Shown in pieces: positions 36,962 to 46,120 of a stretch of DNA of 64,000 nt; position 1 is the first letter of the stretch; each line of letters begins with the position of its first letter. Origin of the DNA: Flavobacteriaceae bacterium (lineage in GTDB: Bacteria; Bacteroidota; Bacteroidia; Flavobacteriales; Flavobacteriaceae); contig JABISF010000036.1 of the NCBI GenBank assembly GCA_018699935.1, positions 22,973 through 86,972 on the forward strand, in the 5' to 3' direction. Both the position numbers and the translations under genes were made by a program. The notes under the pieces were generated by a model that saw only the letters and a program-made list of their open reading frames with translations, ran no database searches and was not told the DNA's origin.

Positions 36962-38257
36962 GTGAAACAAACTATATTCTTGCTAAGCCTGCTCCTTCTT
37001 TGGCGTTGTGGGGATTCCCCCGTGTCCGAACAAATGGAAGAGAAAACGCCCGAGGTGGTGATTCCAGAAACAAAATTTGGCCTCGATTTAGATCGCTTTT
37101 CAATCGTGGAACGCAAAATCAAAAGCGGGGATACCTTCGGAAAAATTTTGGAAGGCTTGAATATAGATTACCCCCAGGTATATAATATTTTGGAGGCTTT
37201 AAAGGGGACAGAGGTCAGTGTACGAAAACTCACTTTGGGGAAACCCTACAGTGTTTTTTATACCAAAGACAGCCTTCAACGCCCGGAGTATTTTGTATAC
37301 CATCCCAGTATTGCCAGTTATACCCTCATTCACCTCCAAGACAGCCTCTACGGAGCAAAAATCAGTAAGCCCGTTCAAATCCGAGAATTATCTGCCTCGG
37401 GAGTGATTGAAAGCTCACTCTACGAAACACTTCAAAACAGCAATATCAATGAGGACATGACTTATTCCTTGTCCGAAATTTATGCTTGGACGATAGATTT
37501 TTTCCGTTTGCAAAAAGGCGATCGTTTCAAGGTAATTTATACCGAAAAATTTGTGGACGATAGTATTTCTATTGGCATTGACCGAATCAAAGCGGCCTAC
37601 TTTGAACACAAAGGCGAACCGCTCTATGCCTTTGAATTTGAATCTGATCCTGAAAAAGGGATTATTGATTATTTCGACCAAAATGCAAAAAATCTAAGAC
37701 GTGCCTTTTTGCAAGGCCCTTTAAAATTTAATCGCATTTCTTCGCGTTATAATTTAAAAAGAAGAATTGCCTATTACGGCAACCGCATCCGACCCCACAA
37801 AGGAACTGATTTTGCCGCCTCTGTAGGAACCCCCATTTTGGCAACCGCCAGTGGAAATGTGGTCAAATCCGCCTATACCAAAGGCAACGGGAATTATGTT
37901 ACTATAAAACACAACAATACCTATTCTACCCAATACCTCCATATGAAAAAACGAAAAGTTCGTGTGGGAGAATATGTAAAACAAGGCGATGTCATCGGTT
38001 GGGTAGGGATGACCGGGAATACCTCTGGACCACATGTGTGTTATCGTTTTTGGAAAAATGGACAACAAGTGGATCCCTTCAAACAAAAGTTACCCGACGC
38101 AAAACCCATTTCTTCCGAATTAAAATCTAAATTTGCCGTCAAAATGGAACCCTATAAAGAACAGCTTGACTGCATTGGTTTTGAAGAATCAACGCCGGTA
38201 CAAATGGCTGATTTTCAACAAAACAATAAAAATGGCAAAAACACTTCCCAATCATAA
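36962..38257 (+). CDS. M23-family (LytM-like) peptidase with Cys in the HxH zinc site
   Basis: Probable peptidoglycan endopeptidase or regulator in the periplasm. I start at GTG 36962 because the track's TTG is in the promoter. The start then reads as a lipoprotein-like signal (LLSLLLLWRCGDSP). Residues about 40-110 form an OapA/LysM-type N-domain (IKSGDTFGKILEGLN). The catalytic domain has HKGTDFAASVGTPILATASG, YLHMKKRKVRVGEYVKQGD, and GPHVCYRFWKNG where the usual HxH is HxC. Cys can ligate zinc, so activity is not excluded. Its last 26 bases overlap pgi. Confidence 0.88.
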   Translation: MKQTIFLLSLLLLWRCGDSPVSEQMEEKTPEVVIPETKFGLDLDRFSIVERKIKSGDTFGKILEGLNIDYPQVYNILEALKGTEVSVRKLTLGKPYSVFYTKDSLQRPEYFVYHPSIASYTLIHLQDSLYGAKISKPVQIRELSASGVIESSLYETLQNSNINEDMTYSLSEIYAWTIDFFRLQKGDRFKVIYTEKFVDDSISIGIDRIKAAYFEHKGEPLYAFEFESDPEKGIIDYFDQNAKNLRRAFLQGPLKFNRISSRYNLKRRIAYYGNRIRPHKGTDFAASVGTPILATASGNVVKSAYTKGNGNYVTIKHNNTYSTQYLHMKKRKVRVGEYVKQGDVIGWVGMTGNTSGPHVCYRFWKNGQQVDPFKQKLPDAKPISSELKSKFAVKMEPYKEQLDCIGFEESTPVQMADFQQNNKNGKNTSQS

Positions 38258-39872
38258 TCCTCTCCATTTAAAAAGCTGGAAAGCCCTTCAACAACACCAA
38301 CAAGAACTTGCTCAAACCACCATCGCCGATCACTTCCTTCAAGAACCCGATCGTATAGAATACAGTGTCTTGGAATGGGAAGATTTTTATGTGGATGTGT
38401 CCAAAAATAGGATCAATAAACGCACCCTAGAACTTTTACTGCAATTGGCCAATGAGTCTGGACTAGAACAAGCCATCCAAGCACAATTTAACGGTGTTGC
38501 AATCAATGAAACTGAAAATAGAGCCGTATTACATACGGCCTTACGACAAGTGGACTCCCAACCTGTTTTGGTTTCCGGTAAAAACATACTCCCCGAAATT
38601 GCATCCACCAAAGAAAAAATGTATCAGTTCTGTGAGCAGATCATATCTGGACAATGGAAAGGCTATACAGGAAAAGCCATTACGCATGTGGTGAATATCG
38701 GTATTGGAGGTTCCGATCTAGGACCCGCCATGGTATACGAGGCCTTGGCCTTCTACAAAAATCATTTGGACGTTCGATTTGTGTCCAATGTGGATGGGGA
38801 TCACTACCGGGAAAAAATCAAAGATTTAAATCCTGAAACCACCCTTTTTGTAGTGGTTTCAAAAACCTTTACCACCCAAGAAACGCTTTCCAACGCCAAC
38901 AGTATCCGCGCTTGGTTTTTGGAGCAAGCACCAGAATCTGCCGTAAAGAATCATTTTGCTGCCGTCTCTACTAACTTGGAAAAGACTACTGCCTTTGGAA
39001 TCGCCGCGGAAAACATCTTCCCGATGAACGATTGGGTGGGCGGTCGATTTTCATTGTGGAGCACTGTGGGTTTAAGTATCGCATTGGCGGTGGGTCCCAA
39101 GCATTTTGAAGCCTTGCTCAACGGTGCTGGACAAATGGATGTGCATTTTAAAACAAGCACTTTTGACAAGAATATTCCTGTCGTTTTGGCACTTATAAGT
39201 ATTTGGTACAACAATTTTTGGGGGGCAGAAACAGAAGTTTTAGTGCCTTATACGGAATATCTGAGACAACTCCCTGCCTATTTGCAACAAGGAATCATGG
39301 AAAGTAACGGCAAAGGCGTTGGCAGAGATGGCAAAGCCGTTGCGCATCAAACCGGCACCATCATTTGGGGGGCTTCTGGAACCAATGCACAGCACGCGTT
39401 TTTTCAATTGATTCATCAAGGAACCAAATTAATCCCTGCGGATTTTATTGGCTTTAGAAAATCCATCCACGGAAATCAGGATCATCAACAAAAACTTTTG
39501 GCCAACTTTATTGCGCAAACGGAAGCGTTGATGAAAGGCAAATCAGCAGCTACTGTTGAAACGGAATTAAAAGCCAAAGGAATGGATACTGCTGCTATTG
39601 CCGCACTGACTCCTTTCAAGGTGTTTGAAGGCAACCGCCCCACCAATACCCTTTTTATTGAACAATTGACCCCTTACAATTTGGGCGCACTAATTGCGCT
39701 ATACGAGCACAAAATTTTTGTTCAAGGAATTCTTTGGAATATATACAGCTACGATCAATGGGGTGTGGAATTGGGGAAAGAATTGGCAAATACCGTCTTG
39801 GAAGATCTTAATTCGCAACACCCTCAAAAGCACGATCCTTCCACCGATGCTTTGATTGCAAGATCAAAATAA
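38232..39872 (+). CDS. pgi: Glucose-6-phosphate isomerase
   Basis: Interconverts glucose 6-phosphate and fructose 6-phosphate. The track start (38133) would add 33 residues lying in the M23 frame; ATG 38232 gives MAKTLPNHNPLHLKSWKALQ, the usual beginning, and 546 residues. Seen are HVVNIGIGGSDLGPAMVYEAL, FVVVSKTFTTQETLSNA (phosphate binding), NDWVGGRFSLWSTVGLS, the catalytic-Glu region MESNGKGVGRD, GTNAQHAFFQLIHQGTKLIP (signature), and a C-terminal QWGVELGKELAN. It overlaps the M23 gene end by 26 bases. Confidence 0.97.
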   Translation: MAKTLPNHNPLHLKSWKALQQHQQELAQTTIADHFLQEPDRIEYSVLEWEDFYVDVSKNRINKRTLELLLQLANESGLEQAIQAQFNGVAINETENRAVLHTALRQVDSQPVLVSGKNILPEIASTKEKMYQFCEQIISGQWKGYTGKAITHVVNIGIGGSDLGPAMVYEALAFYKNHLDVRFVSNVDGDHYREKIKDLNPETTLFVVVSKTFTTQETLSNANSIRAWFLEQAPESAVKNHFAAVSTNLEKTTAFGIAAENIFPMNDWVGGRFSLWSTVGLSIALAVGPKHFEALLNGAGQMDVHFKTSTFDKNIPVVLALISIWYNNFWGAETEVLVPYTEYLRQLPAYLQQGIMESNGKGVGRDGKAVAHQTGTIIWGASGTNAQHAFFQLIHQGTKLIPADFIGFRKSIHGNQDHQQKLLANFIAQTEALMKGKSAATVETELKAKGMDTAAIAALTPFKVFEGNRPTNTLFIEQLTPYNLGALIALYEHKIFVQGILWNIYSYDQWGVELGKELANTVLEDLNSQHPQKHDPSTDALIARSK

Positions 39873-39881
39873 GTCTCTTTA

Positions 39882-41588
39882 CTAGGACGTTTGATCGCTT
39901 TTAAAAACAATGTCTTTGACTTTTAATTGGAGGCTAACCGTTCCATTAAATTCATTTTCTTCCAAGGTGTAGAGTACATCAAAAAATTCTTGTCCTTTAA
40001 TCCGGAGTAGTTTTTCTCCCAATCCAAAACCAATTCCGCTAAACACCACACCATCGGTATCGACCATTTCCAATTTCAAGTGGTTTTGATCTTTTCCAAC
40101 CAATCGAGTGCCGCCGCTGTCTTTGCAATTCCGAGTAACGAAAACGGGGCGCATATTTTGAGGCCCAAAAGGTTCCATTTGATGCATGATGCGAAAAATT
40201 TTTGGGCTTATTTCGGAAAACAAAATCTCCAAATCATATCGCTGTGAAGGGATTTGCTGCTCGGGCGTAATGGTCGCTTTGACTTGTGCTTCAAAGGCTG
40301 ATTTAAAGGCCTCCAATTGCTCGGGTTCAAGCGTTAGACCCGCTGCATACTTATGTCCTCCAAATTGTAATAAAGATGCTTCGCAACCCACCAAAGCATC
40401 ATAAACATTAAAGCCCGACACCGACCGGACAGACCCTGCCAATACATCGCCAGAGGCCGTAAGTACGACAGTGGGACGATAATATTTTTCAATCAATCGA
40501 GAGGCTACGATGCCCACCACCCCTTTGTGCCAAGCGGGATGGTATACCACCGTGGTGGCTTTATTTTCAGCTTCTTGTAAAACGATTTGCTGTAGGGCTT
40601 CTTCGGTAATCCGCTCGTCGGTACTACGCCGTTCGGTATTAAAAAACTCTATGGAACGGGCAATGGGAAGTGCCTCCTCAAGTGTCGTCGCCGTGAGTAG
40701 ACTCACTGCATTTAATCCATGATCCATCCTCCCCGCTGCATTGATTCGCGGAGCAATAATAAAAACCAAATCAGAAACAGAAAGTTGGCGTTTCAAGGTT
40801 TTTAAAAAAAATTGAAAGCCCGGCCGAGGATGCATCCGCAATTGCTCCAACCCAAAATAAGTTAAGTGCCGATTTTCACCAATCATCGGAACTATGTCTG
40901 CGGCAATGGCCGTAGCAACCAAGTCCAAAAAGGGTGTCAAAGCCTCCAAGGGTTGTCCAAAATGGTGTTGCAAGGCTTGAATTAATTTAAATCCAATCCC
41001 GCAGCCACACAATTCATCAAAGGGATAAGAACAGTCTGAACGTTTGGGATCGAGAACCGCCACGGCAGCCGGCAAATGTGCTCCGGGGGTATGATGGTCG
41101 CAGATGATAAAATCGATTCCGAGATCCGTTGCATAATCCACCCATTTTACCGCTTTTATGCCACAGTCCAAGGCAATGATTAAACTTATCTTTTTTTCTT
41201 TTGCCGTATCGATCCCTTTTTGAGAAATACCGTACCCTTCCGTGTAGCGATCGGGAATATAACAAAGAATTTCGTCCAAATAAGTTTTGAGATACGAAAA
41301 CAGCAAGGCAACAGAAGTGGTGCCATCGACGTCATAATCACCATAAATCATGATTCGCTCCTGCGCAGTTATGGCTTTTTGAATTCGCTTGACGGCAAGC
41401 TCCATATCTTTCATCAAAAAGGGATCGTGCAGTGCTGACAAAGAAGGGCGGAAAAAATCTTTGGCGGTTTCGAAAGAGGTAATATTGCGCTGCACCAAAA
41501 GTTTCGCAATCAATTGGGGGACCCCCAGAGACTGTTCCAAGGCATCAACAAGCTCGGTTTCCGGAATGGGTTTTGGGATCCATTGCAT
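39882..41588 (-). CDS. recJ: Single-stranded-DNA exonuclease RecJ
   Basis: 5'-3' ssDNA exonuclease of recombination and repair, DHH superfamily. The 568-residue protein has motif I YGDYDVDGTTSVALL near residues 81-95, motif II LIIALDCGIKA, motif III DFIICDHHTPG, motif IV VLDPKRSDCSYPFDELCGCG, and the DHHA1 part with GVVGIVASRLIEKYYRPTVVL and QFGGHKYAAGLTL. The C-terminal OB domain contains EPFGPQNMRPVF. rsmI lies upstream with a 4-base gap, so 42967-39882 is one minus-strand operon. Confidence 0.96.
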   Translation of the reverse strand: MQWIPKPIPETELVDALEQSLGVPQLIAKLLVQRNITSFETAKDFFRPSLSALHDPFLMKDMELAVKRIQKAITAQERIMIYGDYDVDGTTSVALLFSYLKTYLDEILCYIPDRYTEGYGISQKGIDTAKEKKISLIIALDCGIKAVKWVDYATDLGIDFIICDHHTPGAHLPAAVAVLDPKRSDCSYPFDELCGCGIGFKLIQALQHHFGQPLEALTPFLDLVATAIAADIVPMIGENRHLTYFGLEQLRMHPRPGFQFFLKTLKRQLSVSDLVFIIAPRINAAGRMDHGLNAVSLLTATTLEEALPIARSIEFFNTERRSTDERITEEALQQIVLQEAENKATTVVYHPAWHKGVVGIVASRLIEKYYRPTVVLTASGDVLAGSVRSVSGFNVYDALVGCEASLLQFGGHKYAAGLTLEPEQLEAFKSAFEAQVKATITPEQQIPSQRYDLEILFSEISPKIFRIMHQMEPFGPQNMRPVFVTRNCKDSGGTRLVGKDQNHLKLEMVDTDGVVFSGIGFGLGEKLLRIKGQEFFDVLYTLEENEFNGTVSLQLKVKDIVFKSDQTS

Positions 41589-41592
41589 GGCT

Positions 41593-42294
41593 TTATTTTT
41601 TTCCTCCGATCACCAAAACGAATTCACCTTTTGGCGTATGTTTTGCAAAGTGCACTATTGCCGATTTTAGAGCTCCTCTAAAATTTTCTTCAAACAACTT
41701 GGTTAGTTCTCTGACGACAGCCACCTCTCGATCTTCACCAAAAGCCACTGCCAATTGTGTTAAGGTTTTTTCCAATTTGTGGGGGGACTCGTAGAGAACG
41801 ATGGTACGGGCTTCTTCGGCCAAGCTCTCGATTTTCTTTTGACGCCCTTTTTTGGGAGGAAGAAAACCTTCGAACACAAAGCGATCGCAAGGGAGTCCAC
41901 TTTGCACCAATGCCGGGATAAGTGCCGTTGGTCCCGGCAAACAAAAGACCGGGATTTCCTCTTTTAGTGCTTCGCGCAGCAACAAAAACCCAGGATCGGA
42001 AATGCCGGGAGTTCCTGCGTCCGAAATCAATCCCATCGTTTTCCCCCCCTGTAGTTCCCGAATGATCCCGCCTAATTTTCGGTGTTCATTGTGCATATGA
42101 AACCCCATCATGGGAGTGTTAATTTCATAATGCTTTAAAAGTTTTGCACTCACGCGGGTATCTTCAGCCAAAACAACATCCACCTGCTGCAAAACCGTGA
42201 GGGCGCGCAAAGTAATATCTGCCAAATTTCCAATGGGAGTAGGTATAATATACAGTCCCGCTTCTAACGGTTTTTGAATTTGCGCTATGGACAT
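41593..42294 (-). CDS. rsmI: 16S rRNA (cytidine-1402-2'-O)-methyltransferase
   Basis: SAM-dependent enzyme that 2'-O-methylates C1402 in the ribosomal decoding centre. The 233-residue product shows the tetrapyrrole-methylase fold motifs: GLYIIPTPIGNLADITLRAL near 13-32, VVLAEDTRVSAKLLKHY, GLISDAGTPGISDPGFLL near 94-111, CLPGPTALIPALVQSGLPCDRFVFEGFLP, and TIVLYESPHKLEKTL. Length is somewhat shorter than the E. coli protein because the C-terminal domain is missing, as is common in this phylum. It starts one base after the upstream stop. Confidence 0.95.
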   Translation of the reverse strand: MSIAQIQKPLEAGLYIIPTPIGNLADITLRALTVLQQVDVVLAEDTRVSAKLLKHYEINTPMMGFHMHNEHRKLGGIIRELQGGKTMGLISDAGTPGISDPGFLLLREALKEEIPVFCLPGPTALIPALVQSGLPCDRFVFEGFLPPKKGRQKKIESLAEEARTIVLYESPHKLEKTLTQLAVAFGEDREVAVVRELTKLFEENFRGALKSAIVHFAKHTPKGEFVLVIGGKK

Positions 42295-42295
42295 A

Positions 42296-42967
42296 CTATT
42301 GAGGCGATGTAAATTTGTTTTCTAAAATGGTGAGAAAACGGTTTTCATACATTTCCAAACCTTCCCAATTTTCGTATTCGGGTTTTACAATTTTATGAAT
42401 AAAATGTTGCACCTCTTCCCAATCTCCAAAGGTTTGTATCTGAGACAGTACCTGCTCATAAGCTTTGGCATCCTTATCAAACAAATGATTAATAAATGCA
42501 ATCCGATCATTTAAGCCTATTTTCAATCCTTTGGAAAGGCGATCGTTTAAATTTTGTTCCCTAGGGGCTTCTTTGTCCGAAGGAGTAAGCGTTTCTTTTT
42601 CCACAAAGGTGGGTGTTTCGTGAATCTCCTCAAACATTGGTTCCACTTCCGGCATCTCCGTCACCATGTCCTTGATGGTTTCCATCATGGGGTGTACTTC
42701 AAGGCTTTTTTGAGTTTCATCCCTAGTTGAGACTGATTCGGAAGCAGACAAAGCGGTAATGCTTTCAATGACAGCTTTAAGCTTGGCTTCATAATAATGC
42801 CATTCGGTTCCTGCGGGTGCATCGCTGGTGATCAAGTGCTTGTTGATGATGGACAACTCATAAAGCTCCTGTAAGCCTTTATGCACGGCATCGGTATCCC
42901 AATTTTCTGCATTCTCTAAAATGATTTTAGCCCATTGTTGGAGTGCTGCTCTAATTTGATCCGTCAT
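42296..42967 (-). CDS. Uncharacterised acidic protein upstream of rsmI
   Basis: A 223-residue soluble protein, not recognised by function. The N-terminal helix (DQIRAALQQWAKIILENAENWD) and the C-terminal half (LNDRLSKGLKIGLNDRIAFINHLFDKDAKAYEQ) look well folded, while the middle (about residues 85-145) is acidic and low in complexity, probably a linker. The C-terminal block is of a type I associate with conserved flavobacterial proteins encoded beside rsmI and tdk. It starts the rsmI-recJ operon. Confidence 0.75.
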   Translation of the reverse strand: MTDQIRAALQQWAKIILENAENWDTDAVHKGLQELYELSIINKHLITSDAPAGTEWHYYEAKLKAVIESITALSASESVSTRDETQKSLEVHPMMETIKDMVTEMPEVEPMFEEIHETPTFVEKETLTPSDKEAPREQNLNDRLSKGLKIGLNDRIAFINHLFDKDAKAYEQVLSQIQTFGDWEEVQHFIHKIVKPEYENWEGLEMYENRFLTILENKFTSPQ

Positions 42968-43003
42968 AGTACCATCGCTTTCATTAACCCCATAGTTTTT
43001 TAA

Positions 43004-43011
43004 TACCTTTG
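43004..43011 (+). promoter_or_regulatory. -7 box of the tdk-alr pair (TACCTTTG)
   Basis: Full TAnnTTTG match, 44 bases before the tdk ATG. Confidence 0.5.
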
Positions 43012-43055
43012 TTTAGAAACGGTTTGAAATAAAAATTCCTTTTGAAAATTACAAA

Positions 43056-43661
43056 ATGTTTTTAGAAAATGCAGTAAACCCTAACGAACAATTTGGCTGG
43101 ATCGAAGTGATCTGCGGCTCGATGTTTTCGGGAAAAACGGAAGAGTTGATCCGGCGTTTAAAACGCGCTCAATTTGCACAACAGAAGATTGAGATTTTTA
43201 AACCCTCGATCGATCAACGCTATGATGACAGTTTGGTGACTTCGCATGATGAAAATCACATCCGTTCCACTCCGGTTCCAGCAGCCGCCAATATTCCTAT
43301 TTTGGCAAATGATTGTGAAGTGGTGGGGATCGATGAAGCCCAATTTTTTGACGATGAAATCGTCAAAGTCTGTAACGACTTGGCCAACCGTGGTGTTCGT
43401 GTGATCGTCGCTGGATTGGACATGGATTATCAGGGAAAGCCATTTGGTCCTATGCCCGCACTGATGGCAACTGCAGAATATGTCACCAAAGTACATGCTG
43501 TTTGCACGCGAACCGGGAATTTGGCGCATTACAGTTATCGAAAATCACCGAATGACAAATTGGTTCTGCTGGGAGAAAAAGAAAATTACGAACCCTTAAG
43601 TCGCTCTGCCTATTTTAAAGCACAACAAAGTAATTTAGATCAAAAAAAGAAAAAATCTTAA
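43056..43661 (+). CDS. tdk: Thymidine kinase
   Basis: Phosphorylates thymidine to dTMP in the salvage pathway. The 201-residue type II enzyme has the P-loop GSMFSGKTEELIRRLKRA at 21-38, VVGIDEAQFFDD near 87-98, the lasso-loop region AEYVTKVHAVCTRTGNLAHYS, and a C-terminal ENYEPLSRSAYF. The usual two CxxC zinc pairs are reduced to a single Cys (VCTRTG), which I believe is common in this phylum. alr follows after 9 bases. Confidence 0.95.
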   Translation: MFLENAVNPNEQFGWIEVICGSMFSGKTEELIRRLKRAQFAQQKIEIFKPSIDQRYDDSLVTSHDENHIRSTPVPAAANIPILANDCEVVGIDEAQFFDDEIVKVCNDLANRGVRVIVAGLDMDYQGKPFGPMPALMATAEYVTKVHAVCTRTGNLAHYSYRKSPNDKLVLLGEKENYEPLSRSAYFKAQQSNLDQKKKKS

Positions 43662-43670
43662 GACCGCAAC

Positions 43671-44759
43671 TTGAATACACTTACTCTTCATTTGGCTCAT
43701 TTGGAGCACAATTATAAGGTTCTCCGAAAGCAGTTGCAGCCGAAGACCCAAATGGTCGCGGTTGTAAAAGCGCAGGCCTACGGCAGTGCCACCCTTCCTT
43801 TTGTGCGACGTCTTGTTCAACTGGGCGTAGATGCGCTCGCCGTTGCCTATACCGAAGAGGGCGTTGAATTGCGAGAAGCCGGAATCGACCTTCCCATACT
43901 CGTTTTTTATCCGCAAGCCGACACCTTGGAGGCGCTTTTGGATGCTCATTTAGAACCTTGTCTGTATAGTCGTTCGTTAGTAAACCGCTTTAAAGTACTA
44001 CTTCAGCAAAAACAACAACAACATTATCCCGTTCATATCAAATACAATACGGGCCTTCAACGGGTGGGTTTTAATACAACGGATACCGCGTGGATTTTGG
44101 AAGCAATGGAACTAGAGTGTTTCCAATTGCGCAGTGTATATTCCCATTTAGCGGCCTCCGAAGCGCCGCGCCCCTGTTCCCTTTGCGACGATCAAATCAT
44201 GCAATTTGAGAAGTTAAAAACGGCCTATCAAAAAGCCTGTGACCCTCCTCCCAAATTTCATTTACTCAATAGCTCTGGAGTGTTTAATTATCCCGAACAT
44301 CAAAATGAGATGGTACGTTGTGGTATTGCATTGCACGGCTTTGCCAATCGGCCGGAATGGGATGCTTTGTTAAAGCCCATAGCCCGCTTAAGCACGCAAA
44401 TATGCCAGCTGCATCATGTCCAAAAAGGGAGTTATGTGGGCTACGATCACGGTTGGCAAGCACCGCAAGATTCCGTCATTGCTACACTGCCATTGGGGCA
44501 TGCCGATGGGATTGGCAGACACTACGGTCATGGGCGAGGGAGTGTTGAAATCAATGGTCAAAGGGCACTTATAGTGGGGAATGTTTGTATGGATATGTTG
44601 ATGGTAAATGTTACTAATATTGCGTGTAAAGAAGGGGACAAAGTTCTGTTTTTTGGAGGGCAAAGCACTGCAGCAGATTTTGCAAAGAGTGCAAATTCCA
44701 TCAGTTACGAACTTTTGACCGGTTTAGGAAGTCGCATCCAAAAGGTCATTGAAGAATAA
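43671..44759 (+). CDS. alr: Alanine racemase
   Basis: PLP enzyme that makes D-alanine for peptidoglycan. The 362-residue product has the PLP lysine at residue 33 in VAVVKAQAYGSA, IKYNTGLQRVGF, VYSHLAASEAP, a GYDHGWQAPQDS segment where the second catalytic Tyr resides, and IVGNVCMDMLMVNVT near 298-312. The start codon is TTG, nine bases after the tdk stop, and no ATG is near. The flavobacterial mscL that often follows alr is absent. Confidence 0.94.
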   Translation: MNTLTLHLAHLEHNYKVLRKQLQPKTQMVAVVKAQAYGSATLPFVRRLVQLGVDALAVAYTEEGVELREAGIDLPILVFYPQADTLEALLDAHLEPCLYSRSLVNRFKVLLQQKQQQHYPVHIKYNTGLQRVGFNTTDTAWILEAMELECFQLRSVYSHLAASEAPRPCSLCDDQIMQFEKLKTAYQKACDPPPKFHLLNSSGVFNYPEHQNEMVRCGIALHGFANRPEWDALLKPIARLSTQICQLHHVQKGSYVGYDHGWQAPQDSVIATLPLGHADGIGRHYGHGRGSVEINGQRALIVGNVCMDMLMVNVTNIACKEGDKVLFFGGQSTAADFAKSANSISYELLTGLGSRIQKVIEE

Positions 44760-44930
44760 TCCCTCAACCTTTAAAAACTTTTCTTTTTTGTTCCGTAAAG
44801 GAAACCCAAAAATAGAGGATTAACTAATTGATTTACAATATTTTTGTGCATTTATTAAGGTCCCTAAATAAATAGATTTTGTTGTATTTATAACGTTTTG
44901 TTATTTTATTGATAAATCTGTAGCAGTCGT

Positions 44931-44960
44931 TTGCTCGTGTAATTTTTAGTTCTATTTTTG
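44931..44960 (+). promoter_or_regulatory. Promoter of asd
   Basis: TTG, 19 bases, TATTTTTG, ending 15 bases before GTG 44976. The ORF-track TTG start at 44958 is inside the -7 box. Confidence 0.7.
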
Positions 44961-44975
44961 CCAAAAATTAAAAAC

Positions 44976-45965
44976 GTGAAAATAGCAGTTGTTGGAGCTA
45001 CCGGAATGGTAGGTCATGTAATGTTAGAGGTGTTGGCGGAGCGTCAACTTCCCATTAGCGAACTTCTTTTGGTTGCCTCGGAGCGATCGGTAGGGAAAAC
45101 CATCCCTTTTAACGGAAAATCGTATACGGTCATAGGATTGGAGGCCGCTGTTGCAGCCCAACCGGACATTGCCTTATTTTCTGCTGGTGGTGCCACTTCT
45201 TTGGAATGGGCGCCAAAATTTGCCGCAGTAGGAACCACCGTAATCGATAATTCCTCGGCTTGGCGCATGGAAGCGGACAAAAAATTAATCGTTCCCGAAA
45301 TCAATGGCCATACACTCACCGCCGAAGACAAAATCATTGCAAATCCCAACTGTTCTACCATTCAAATGGTGATGGCAATTGCACCACTGCATCGAAAATA
45401 TCAGTTAAAACGATTAATTATTTCTACCTATCAATCCATCACCGGAACGGGCGTAAGTGCTGTACAGCAACTCGAAAATGAATACCAAGGCGTAGAAGGA
45501 GCAATGGCATATCCCTATCCCATCCACCGCAATGCACTTCCCCATTGTGATGTTTTCTTAGAAAATGATTACACCAAAGAGGAGATGAAATTGGTCCACG
45601 AAACCCATAAGATTTTGGGAGAAAATACATTTGGAATTACCGCCACCGCCATTCGAATTCCTGTGGTGGGAGGGCATAGCGAATGTGTCAATGCCGAATT
45701 TGAAAAACCTTTTGAAGTGTCCGAGATCCGACAATTGTTGAGCGAAACCGAGGGGGTCATCGTTCAAGACAACCCTCAAACGAACACCTATCCAATGCCC
45801 ATCTATGCACAAGGAAAAGATGCCGTCTTTGTCGGACGAATTCGAAGAGATACCTCGCACCAAAATGCTGTGAATATGTGGATCGTTGCCGATAACCTGA
45901 GAAAAGGAGCGGCCACCAACACCATTCAAATTGCCCAGTATTTGATTTCCAACCAATTGGTGTAA
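44976..45965 (+). CDS. asd: Aspartate-semialdehyde dehydrogenase
   Basis: NADPH-dependent reduction of aspartyl phosphate to the semialdehyde, on the route to lysine/diaminopimelate, methionine and threonine. From GTG 44976 the protein has 329 residues and begins VKIAVVGATGMVGHVML, the nucleotide-binding loop. Also visible are LFSAGGATS, VIDNSSAWRM, IANPNCSTIQM with the catalytic Cys near 126, STYQSITGTGVSA, VVGGHSECVNAEF, and FVGRIRRD. The track start adds six residues from inside the promoter. Confidence 0.96.
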   Translation: MKIAVVGATGMVGHVMLEVLAERQLPISELLLVASERSVGKTIPFNGKSYTVIGLEAAVAAQPDIALFSAGGATSLEWAPKFAAVGTTVIDNSSAWRMEADKKLIVPEINGHTLTAEDKIIANPNCSTIQMVMAIAPLHRKYQLKRLIISTYQSITGTGVSAVQQLENEYQGVEGAMAYPYPIHRNALPHCDVFLENDYTKEEMKLVHETHKILGENTFGITATAIRIPVVGGHSECVNAEFEKPFEVSEIRQLLSETEGVIVQDNPQTNTYPMPIYAQGKDAVFVGRIRRDTSHQNAVNMWIVADNLRKGAATNTIQIAQYLISNQLV

Positions 45966-46120
45966 CTCCTTTAACGCATTTGTCTAGTTTCTGCGGTCGT
46001 GTTTTGCTGCTCAAAACTCCTCAGCGGAAGAACACGGAATACAGGGGTGTTTTAAAAACTACTATTAAAAATTAGTTTCAATCTTAATATTTTGTAATTT
46101 GAAAGTTAATTTCAATTTAC

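Noticed and set aside
43490-43560. Missing CxxC pairs in thymidine kinase
   Set aside because: The same reduction is familiar in flavobacterial Tdk; all catalytic motifs are intact.
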